DNA of 18,935 nt from Actinomycetes bacterium (GTDB taxonomy: Bacteria; Actinomycetota; Actinomycetes; Actinomycetales; Microbacteriaceae), in the NCBI GenBank assembly GCA_023428065.1, contig JAEYZI010000020.1:1-18935 (forward strand), in the 5' to 3' direction. Below the pieces are notes generated by a model that saw only the letters and a list, made by a program, of their open reading frames with translations, did not search any database and was not told the DNA's origin. How positions within the stretch are numbered: position 1 is the first letter of the stretch; the number at the start of each line of letters is the position of its first letter. This document shows positions 14,098-18,935 of this stretch, piece after piece. The position numbers and the translations under genes were made by a program.

Positions 14098-14626
14098 GCG
14101 CAGCCGTCAGGCGGGATGCCGCAGCGCGCTTCCCCGAGAGGTTGCGGCCGCGGTCCATCGTCGCGAGCGCCTCGGACGCTCCGAAGCCGCCGAGCGCCGC
14201 GAGCCGCCGCACGAGCTCCCGCTCCTCCGCGCCGAACTCCACACGGAAGCGCGCGAGATCCACGGCCGTGCGCACGGGGGAGGTGACGGCGGCACCGCCG
14301 AGGCGCACGGCATCACCCTCGCGCAGGACGCTCTCCACGACGTGGATGCGTTCGCCGAGCGGGGGACGCCACCGCGCTCGGAGATCGACGAGGAACTCCG
14401 GTACCGCGGGAGGGCGCGCGTCGGCGCCCCACACCCAGGCGGCGCTGCCGAGCGCCACGACGAGGCGCGGCGAGCGGCCGCCGACGACCGCCGCGGCACG
14501 TGTCGCCGCGGTCGGCGGCACCCCGATGGGCACGAAACCCTCACCGAGGCGATAGCACTCGCCGTCGAGGGCCGCGGCCTGGAGTTCCACGTGGGTCAGC
14601 TCGGGCAGCAGGGGGAAGAGGGCCAC
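14084..14626 (-). CDS. AbiEi-like protein (antitoxin-domain family), function unknown
   Basis: A 180-residue protein. From about 55 on, the pattern (RLVVALGSAAWVWG, then ERIHVVESVLREGDAVRLGGAAVTSPVRTAVDLARF at 92-127) resembles the C-terminal part of actinobacterial AbiEi-type antitoxin-domain proteins, which share a VTSPxRTAxDLA block. No helix-turn-helix is evident at the N terminus and no DUF559 nuclease domain follows. No AbiEii-like toxin gene is next to it, so this is not a recognisable toxin-antitoxin pair. GTG 14626 is the only start near the beginning of the coherent frame; CATGCT lies 6 bases before it, a weak leaderless arrangement. The gene converges on rel and their stops overlap by 14 bases. 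It is downstream of the DUF349 gene by 82 bases and may share its transcript. Confidence 0.72.
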   Translation of the reverse strand: MALFPLLPELTHVELQAAALDGECYRLGEGFVPIGVPPTAATRAAAVVGGRSPRLVVALGSAAWVWGADARPPAVPEFLVDLRARWRPPLGERIHVVESVLREGDAVRLGGAAVTSPVRTAVDLARFRVEFGAEERELVRRLAALGGFGASEALATMDRGRNLSGKRAAASRLTAALSPS

Positions 14627-14708
14627 GCCCTCAGCATGCTCGCCCGACGCGACGGCGACGCCCGTTCTCGGGCGATCTGTGGGAAGTGCCGGCTGTGGAG
14701 AGCGTGGC

Positions 14709-15938
14709 TCAGCCGAGCGCGGAGAGCCAGGCGCGCTTCGCGCTGAGCTCCTCCTCGGCCTCGGCGATGCGGCGCTTGTCGCCCGCCTTCTGGGCGGCCG
14801 CGAGCTCCTCTTCGGCCTTCGCGATCGCCTGCTCGAGCTGCGCGGCGAAGCCTTCGGAACGCGCCTGCTTCTCGGGGTTGGTGCGGTTCCAGTGCTCGTC
14901 CTCGAGCTTGCGCACGGCGGCCTCGATCTTGCGCAGACGGTCCTCGACAACCCGCACCTGGTCGCGGGGGACCTTGCCGATCTCGTCCCAGCGGCGCTGG
15001 ATGTCGGTGAGGGTCGCGCGTGCCGACGCGCGATCCGTCGCGGTGAGGAGGGGCTCGGCCTCGTCGAGGAGCGCGAGCTTGTTCTCGAGGTTCGCGCCGA
15101 ACTCCGCGTTCTCGATCGCATCCGACTCGGCCTTGGCGCCATAGAGCACGTCGCCCGCAGCCTTGAAGCGCGCCCACAGGGCGTCGTCGGCCTTCTTGCC
15201 TGCGCGGCCCGCGGCCTTCCAGTCGTCGAGGAGACGGCGGTAGTCGGGGATGCCGGCCGCGCCCTTGTCGGCGAGCGCCTCGGCCTTCTCGACGAGAGCC
15301 TGCTTGCGCGTCCGAGCATCGCGGTGCACCGAGTCGAGCTCGGCGAAGAACGCCTTCCGCGCGGTCTCGATCGTCGTGCGCGCGGCGCGGAACCGCTTCC
15401 AGAGCTCGTCGCCGTCCTTCTTGGGGATGCGCGGGCTCGTGTGCTGGGCGGCCTGCCAGCGGGCGAAGAGGGCGTCGAGCTGAGCCGACACCTGCTTCCA
15501 CTGCGCCTTCGCGAGATCCTGCGCGGCGAGGGCCTCGGCCTCCGCGACGATCCCCTCGCGCTCGGCGAGCGCGTCGGCGATCGCCTGCTGCGCCTCCGCG
15601 CTCTGCTTCTCGGCGGCCTCGCCGAGCGTCTCCTGCAGGCGGGCGAGGCGGTCGGAGAGGCCCTGGAGGTCACCGACGGCGTTCGCCTCGGGGATGCTCG
15701 GGGCGAGCGCGGCGACGGCCTTCGCGACATCCTGCGCGGGGGCGCCGCCGCGCAGCCGCTGCTCGAGCAGGGCGACCTGGCCCTCGAGCTCCGCGAACTT
15801 GCGCTCGTAGTAGGCGAGCGCCTCCTCGGGCGTGGCATCCGGATACTGGCCGACGGCCCGCTCGCCGGCGGCCCCGCGGACGTACACCGTGCCGTCGTCG
15901 TCGACGCGGCCCCAGGGGGCCGTCTGCTCGTCGCTCAC
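14709..15938 (-). CDS. DUF349 repeat protein, coiled-coil, function unknown
   Basis: A 409-residue, Ala/Glu/Arg/Lys-rich cytoplasmic protein without a signal or membrane segment. After an N-terminal stretch with RVDDDGTVYVRG (11-22) it contains three DUF349-like helical repeats with the W...LWxRFxxA pattern: about 147-205 (LWKRFRAAR), about 228-285 (LWARFKAAG) and about 308-365 (RRWDEIGKVPRD). The last 40 residues are a predicted coiled coil. The family has no established function that I can name. The GTG start at 15938 has AGGAG (15948-15944) 5 bases upstream. It follows the cyclophilin gene by 52 bases on the same strand, and this pairing near rel recurs in actinobacteria, which hints at a link to ribosome or stress biology without proving it. 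Confidence 0.88.
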   Translation of the reverse strand: MSDEQTAPWGRVDDDGTVYVRGAAGERAVGQYPDATPEEALAYYERKFAELEGQVALLEQRLRGGAPAQDVAKAVAALAPSIPEANAVGDLQGLSDRLARLQETLGEAAEKQSAEAQQAIADALAEREGIVAEAEALAAQDLAKAQWKQVSAQLDALFARWQAAQHTSPRIPKKDGDELWKRFRAARTTIETARKAFFAELDSVHRDARTRKQALVEKAEALADKGAAGIPDYRRLLDDWKAAGRAGKKADDALWARFKAAGDVLYGAKAESDAIENAEFGANLENKLALLDEAEPLLTATDRASARATLTDIQRRWDEIGKVPRDQVRVVEDRLRKIEAAVRKLEDEHWNRTNPEKQARSEGFAAQLEQAIAKAEEELAAAQKAGDKRRIAEAEEELSAKRAWLSALG

Positions 15939-15990
15939 TGCATCTCCTGCTCTCGCTGGTGGCCGGTGCCTCTCCCCGGCCCGTGACAGC

Positions 15991-16797
15991 CTATTGCAGC
16001 GTCACCCGCGTGATGGTGGTCGGGACGACGGGGGCACCGGCGCCCGTGCCGTCGAGCTTGGTCTGGTCGACGCCCGCCGACGTGATTTCCTGGATGAGGC
16101 GGTCGAGCCCGCTCGTGACTGCGCCGACGACCGTGTAGCCGCCCGCGGGATCCGAGGGGAGCGTCGTGTCGGCCGTGACGATGAAGAACTGGTGGCCGTT
16201 GCTGTACGCGTCGCCCGAAGCGCGCGCCATGGCGATCGTGCCGGCGGGGTAGACGTTGTCGGCGGGGGCGTTCTCGATGGGGCCGTACGCGAAGCCGGGG
16301 TCGCCCGCACCCGTGCCGTCGACCGAGCCGCACTGGAGGAACGAGAAGCCCTCCTCGGTCGCGAGCCGGTGGCAGGTCTTGCCGTCGTAATAGCCGTCCT
16401 CCACGTCCTGCAGCCAGCCGGAGACGGCCTGCGGCGCGGCGGCGCCGTCGAGCGAGATCCCGAGCGTCACATCGTCGTTGAGCACGATCTCGCCCGTCCA
16501 GACGCGGCCCTCGGCGAGCGAGGGGTCGGGCGCGCCGACGTTCTCGCCGGCGGCGGCGCTCGGCGACGCCGATGCCGTGGGCGTCGGTGCGGGCTCGGGG
16601 GCACCGGGCCCGACCGTGAAGTAGACGACCTGCGTCGTGACGGCGAGGGCGACCACGAGGAGCCCGCCCGCGATCGCGAGCACGTTGTCACGACGGCGTC
16701 GCTTGCCGCGCAGCTCGTGGACCTCCTGGCGGGCCTGGTAGGCGCGGAGGCGCTCCCGCGCCTCGCGCTGCTCGCGCTGCTGCCGACTCGATGCCAC
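15991..16797 (-). CDS. Membrane-anchored cyclophilin-type peptidyl-prolyl isomerase
   Basis: A 268-residue protein. A very basic N terminus (1-37) is followed by a single helix (38-61, NVLAIAGGLLVVALAVTTQVVYF), a Pro/Ala/Ser linker (64-88) and an external cyclophilin domain (about 95-268). CHRL (142-145) with R144, and YSNGHQFFI (198-206), correspond to the cyclophilin FHR and QFFI active-site blocks. C142 and C156 (FLQCG) match a cysteine pair found in the mycobacterial PpiB type, which is also encoded beside rel. It probably speeds proline isomerisation of exported proteins. The frame is open far upstream, antisense to rarA, but the GTG at 16797 has GAGAGGA 6 bases before it and starts the coherent protein. 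First gene of the minus-strand group 16797-14084. Confidence 0.9.
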   Translation of the reverse strand: MASSRQQREQREARERLRAYQARQEVHELRGKRRRRDNVLAIAGGLLVVALAVTTQVVYFTVGPGAPEPAPTPTASASPSAAAGENVGAPDPSLAEGRVWTGEIVLNDDVTLGISLDGAAAPQAVSGWLQDVEDGYYDGKTCHRLATEEGFSFLQCGSVDGTGAGDPGFAYGPIENAPADNVYPAGTIAMARASGDAYSNGHQFFIVTADTTLPSDPAGGYTVVGAVTSGLDRLIQEITSAGVDQTKLDGTGAGAPVVPTTITRVTLQ

Positions 16798-16819
16798 TCG
16801 TGGTCCTCTCCGACGGGTC

Positions 16820-16840
16820 GGGCCGCAATCAGCGCGGCCC
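16820..16840 (-). promoter_or_regulatory. Hairpin in the 5' leader of the cyclophilin gene
   Basis: GGGCCGC (16820-16826) and GCGGCCC (16834-16840) form a perfect 7-bp stem with a 7-base loop. It lies between the candidate -10 box and the ribosome binding site of the minus-strand gene, so it would be in the mRNA leader. No T-run follows in either direction, so it does not look like a terminator. Confidence 0.55.
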
Positions 16841-16847
16841 ACGCTGA

Positions 16848-16853
16848 ACTCTA
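16848..16853 (-). promoter_or_regulatory. Candidate -10 box for the cyclophilin-DUF349 operon
   Basis: On the minus strand this reads TAGAGT, matching TANNNT. Transcription would begin near 16841 and give a leader of about 45 bases that opens with the GC-rich hairpin at 16820-16840. No convincing -35 box is visible. Confidence 0.42.
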
Positions 16854-16908
16854 ACGACCCCTCCCGAGCGCTCCAAACCGTGCGACGGCGCGGGTCGGGC
16901 GCCCCGAT

Positions 16909-16914
16909 TAGCAT
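16909..16914 (+). promoter_or_regulatory. Candidate leaderless promoter for rarA
   Basis: TAGCAT ends 6 bases before the rarA ATG at 16921, the spacing expected when transcription starts on the start codon. There is no Shine-Dalgarno sequence between them. The same layout (hexamer, six bases, start codon) precedes the genes at 4830 and 14626 with the weaker hexamer CATGCT. Confidence 0.55.
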
Positions 16915-16920
16915 GAGCGC

Positions 16921-18291
16921 ATGACCGGCCAGCAGGGACTCCGCACGGGGTCGACCCCGCTGGCGGTGCGGATGCGTCCGACCTCGCTCGACGAGGTCGC
17001 CGGTCAGAGACACCTCCTGAAGCCCGGCTCCCCGCTCGTCAACCTCGCGCGTGACGCGACGGGGGAGTCGGGGTCGGTCTCCGTCATCCTGTGGGGCCCG
17101 CCCGGCACGGGCAAGACGACGCTCGCCCAGGCGATCGCGCACAGCTCGGGCCGGCGCTTCGTCGAGCTGTCCGCCGTGACCGCGGGCGTCAAGGACGTGC
17201 GCCAGGTCATGGACGAGGCGCGTTCGACGCGCGATCTGTACGGCGTTTCGACCGTGCTCTTCCTCGACGAGATCCACCGCTTCACGAAGGCCCAGCAGGA
17301 CGCCCTCCTGCCGGGCGTCGAGAACGGCTGGGTCATCCTCGTGGCCGCCACGACCGAGAACCCGTCGTTCTCCGTCGTGGCCCCGCTGCTCTCGCGCTCG
17401 CTCCTGCTCACGCTCGAGCCCCTCTCGGACGACGACCTCGGGATGCTCGTCGATCGCGCCGTCGCCGACCGTCGGGGGCTCGACGGTGCGGTGACGCTCA
17501 CGGACGACGCACGCGCCGCGATCGTCCGGCTCGCCTCGGGTGACGCCCGCCGCGCCCTCACGGCCCTCGAGGCTGCGGCCATCGTCGCGGCCGCGCCCGA
17601 CGTGGTCGAGGAGGGGGAGACGCCCGAGATCACGGCCGAGATCGTCGCCGCCACGGTCGACCGTGCGCTCCTGCGCTACGACCGTCAGGGCGACGAGCAC
17701 TACGACGTCATCAGCGCGTTCATCAAGTCGATCCGCGGCTCCGATGTCGACGCGGCCCTCCACTACCTCGCGCGCATGATCGAGGCGGGGGAGGATCCGC
17801 GGTTCATCGCGCGTCGGATCATGATCTCGGCCGCCGAGGACATCGGCATGGCCGACCCGCAGGCGCTCACGATCGCCGTCTCGGCCGCGCAGGGGGTGCA
17901 GCTCATCGGGATGCCCGAGGGGCGCATCCTGCTCGCGGAGGCCGTCGTCTACCTCGCGACCGCGCCCAAGTCGAACGCCTCCTACCTCGGGGTCGACAAG
18001 GCGATCGCGGATGTGCGCGCGGGGCGCATGGGCCGGGTGCCGAAGCATCTGCGTGACGCCCACTACCCGGGCGCCAAGCGCCTCGGCCACGGCAAGGGCT
18101 ACCGCTACGCGCACGACGCGCCCTACGGCGTCGCCGAGCAGCAGTACCTGCCCGACGAGCTGCGGGGGACGCGGTACTACGCCCCCACGGGCAACGGCTA
18201 CGAGCGCGAGCTCACCGCTCGACTCGAGCGGCTGCGCGCCCTCCTCGAGGGCAGGCCCCTTCCGCAGCGGGAGCAGACGGCGGGCGAGTAG
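16921..18291 (+). CDS. rarA: Replication-associated recombination protein A (RarA/MgsA, AAA+ ATPase)
   Basis: A 456-residue clamp-loader-like AAA+ ATPase that acts at stalled or gapped replication forks and is known to bind SSB. Walker A is GPPGTGKTT (59-67), Walker B LFLDEIHRF (113-121), sensor 1 lies in VAATTENPSFSVV, and ASGDARRALTALE is the sensor 2 region. The C-terminal half holds the tetramerisation domain with family-typical YDVISAFIKSIRGSDVDAALHYLARM and LPDELRGTRYYAPTGNGYE. The length fits the family. The ATG at 16921 appears leaderless. It is divergent from the cyclophilin gene and 148 bases upstream of rpsD on the same strand. Confidence 0.96.
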   Translation: MTGQQGLRTGSTPLAVRMRPTSLDEVAGQRHLLKPGSPLVNLARDATGESGSVSVILWGPPGTGKTTLAQAIAHSSGRRFVELSAVTAGVKDVRQVMDEARSTRDLYGVSTVLFLDEIHRFTKAQQDALLPGVENGWVILVAATTENPSFSVVAPLLSRSLLLTLEPLSDDDLGMLVDRAVADRRGLDGAVTLTDDARAAIVRLASGDARRALTALEAAAIVAAAPDVVEEGETPEITAEIVAATVDRALLRYDRQGDEHYDVISAFIKSIRGSDVDAALHYLARMIEAGEDPRFIARRIMISAAEDIGMADPQALTIAVSAAQGVQLIGMPEGRILLAEAVVYLATAPKSNASYLGVDKAIADVRAGRMGRVPKHLRDAHYPGAKRLGHGKGYRYAHDAPYGVAEQQYLPDELRGTRYYAPTGNGYERELTARLERLRALLEGRPLPQREQTAGE

Positions 18292-18302
18292 CACCGGTCT
18301 GG

Positions 18303-18308
18303 TAAGCT
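18303..18308 (+). promoter_or_regulatory. Candidate -10 box for rpsD
   Basis: TAAGCT, a TANNNT match, lies 11 bases after the rarA stop and would start transcription near 18315. No clear -35 box is seen. It would give a leader of about 125 bases before the rpsD ATG. Confidence 0.5.
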
Positions 18309-18314
18309 GTTCCG

Positions 18315-18439
18315 GTTCAGTTCTGAACACATCCCACCTTCAGTTCCGCCGGTCGCGTCGACGTGCGCCCGGAACGCCGGACGGAGGGATGCACGTCTGT
18401 GAGCCGTGAAAGCCGCGGCCACGTGATGGAAGGACATCC
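18315..18439 (+). promoter_or_regulatory. Structured 5' leader of rpsD, possible r-protein autoregulatory element
   Basis: Two inverted repeats are visible. GTTCAG (18315-18320) pairs with CTGAAC (18323-18328) right at the expected transcript start, although a 2-base loop means the ends of that stem must open. CCGG-T-CGC (18349-18356) pairs with GCG-C-CCGG (18365-18372) around an 8-base loop with one mismatch. GGAAGGA at 18428-18434, 5 bases before the ATG, is the ribosome binding site. S4 is a known regulator of its own operon in several bacteria through leader RNA; that this leader is such an element is an inference. Confidence 0.4.
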
Positions 18440-18935
18440 ATGACCACCAAGTCCCAGGACCGCCGCAAGGTCCGCCTCTCGCGCGCGCTCGGCATCCCGC
18501 TGACGCCGAAGGCCGCCCGCTACCTCGAGAAGCGTCCCTACGCTCCGGGTGAGCACGGCCGCACGAAGCGCAAGGCCGACAGCGACTACGCGGTGCGTCT
18601 GCGCGAGAAGCAGCGTCTGCGCGAGCAGTACGGCATCCGCGAGAAGCAGCTGCGCATCGTCTTCAACGAGGCCCGTCGCACCCAGGGCCTCACCGGTGAG
18701 AACCTCGTCGAGCTGCTCGAGATGCGTCTCGACGCCCTCGTGCTGCGTGCCGGCTTCGCCCGCACCACCGCGCAGGCCCGCCAGTTCGTCGTGCATCGTC
18801 ACATCATGGTCGACGGCAAGATCGTCGACCGCCCGTCGTTCCGCGTGAAGCCGGGTCAGCTCATCCACGTCAAGGAGCGCTCGGAGTCGACCGAGCCGTT
18901 CCAGGTCGCCGCCGCCGGCGGTCACGTCGACGTGC
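18440..18935 (+). CDS. rpsD: Small ribosomal subunit protein S4 (partial, 3' end outside window)
   Basis: The first 165 residues of S4, cut by the right edge; the family is usually a little over 200 residues. MTTKSQDRRKVRLSRALGIPL at the start, the YAPGEHGRTKRK segment (34-45) and the S4 RNA-binding domain from about 92 (LEMRLDALVLRAGFARTTAQARQFVVHRHIMVDGKIVDRPSFRVKPGQLI) are unmistakable. The N terminus lacks the four-cysteine zinc site seen in some S4 proteins. S4 binds 16S rRNA early in 30S assembly. Its place next to rarA, not in the rpsK-rpoA operon, is usual in Micrococcales. The ATG has GGAAGGA 5 bases upstream. Confidence 0.97.
   Translation, partial: MTTKSQDRRKVRLSRALGIPLTPKAARYLEKRPYAPGEHGRTKRKADSDYAVRLREKQRLREQYGIREKQLRIVFNEARRTQGLTGENLVELLEMRLDALVLRAGFARTTAQARQFVVHRHIMVDGKIVDRPSFRVKPGQLIHVKERSESTEPFQVAAAGGHVDV

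Noticed and set aside
14084..14626. Complete type IV toxin-antitoxin pair
   Set aside because: Only an AbiEi-like part is seen; neighbours are rel and a DUF349 protein, and no nucleotidyltransferase (AbiEii) toxin is present.
14627..15838. Extension of the AbiEi-like frame upstream through the DUF349 gene
   Set aside because: The Ser/Arg/Pro-rich translation is an out-of-frame shadow of the DUF349 gene on the same strand.
16798..18330. Long N-terminal extension of the cyclophilin antisense to rarA
   Set aside because: The extension has shadow composition and no homology; the GTG at 16797 has a good ribosome site and starts a normal membrane-anchored cyclophilin.

Overview
The window is a stretch of high-GC (about 70%) actinobacterial chromosome, most likely from the family Microbacteriaceae or a close relative in Micrococcales. 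The basis is the GC content, the frequent GTG starts, TANNNT-type -10 boxes placed at or just before start codons, and a gene order (thrS, HIT, pdxS, pdxT, yebC, ruvC, ruvA, ruvB, yajC, secD, secF, rel, then ppi, rarA, rpsD) that is a compacted version of the order known from mycobacteria. Coding density is very high. The longest stretch without a gene is 269 bases (4561-4829), and it is filled by a repeat array. I see no tRNA, rRNA, CRISPR, transposase or prophage gene.

Layout. 1-686 (+): the 3' end of thrS, overlapping a HIT-family nucleotide phosphorylase/hydrolase gene. 692-770: a large imperfect inverted repeat between two convergent genes. 780-3000 (-): pyridoxal kinase (pdxY) behind a MocR/PdxR-type PLP-sensing regulator. 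3078-4560 (+): pdxS and pdxT, the two-subunit PLP synthase, divergent from pdxR across a 77-base control region with two spaced AGGCCA boxes. 4562-4808: nine copies of a 15-bp repeat, four in one orientation and then five in the other. 4830-5480 (+): an unrecognised two-helix membrane protein. 5513-8512 (+): yebC and the ruvCAB Holliday-junction genes. 8590-11791 (+): yajC-secD-secF, the auxiliary Sec export complex. 11845-14097 (+): the bifunctional (p)ppGpp synthetase/hydrolase rel. 14084-16797 (-): a membrane-anchored cyclophilin, a DUF349 coiled-coil protein and an AbiEi-like protein, probably co-transcribed. 16921-18291 (+): rarA. 18440-end (+): the 5' part of rpsD behind a leader of about 125 bases.

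How the genes work together. The B6 block is a self-contained unit: de novo synthesis (PdxS/PdxT), salvage (PdxY) and a PLP-binding regulator that probably controls both. YebC and RuvCAB sit together as in many bacteria. YajC/SecD/SecF help the Sec translocon and form one operon. Rel, RarA and S4 link stress signalling, replication-fork rescue and the ribosome.

Most of the window is conserved housekeeping DNA. I do not find a convincing new multi-gene system. The least explained structures are the nine-copy inverted repeat cluster after pdxT, the inverted repeat after the HIT gene, the pdxR/pdxS operator, the rpsD leader, and the small AbiEi-like gene whose 3' end overlaps rel.
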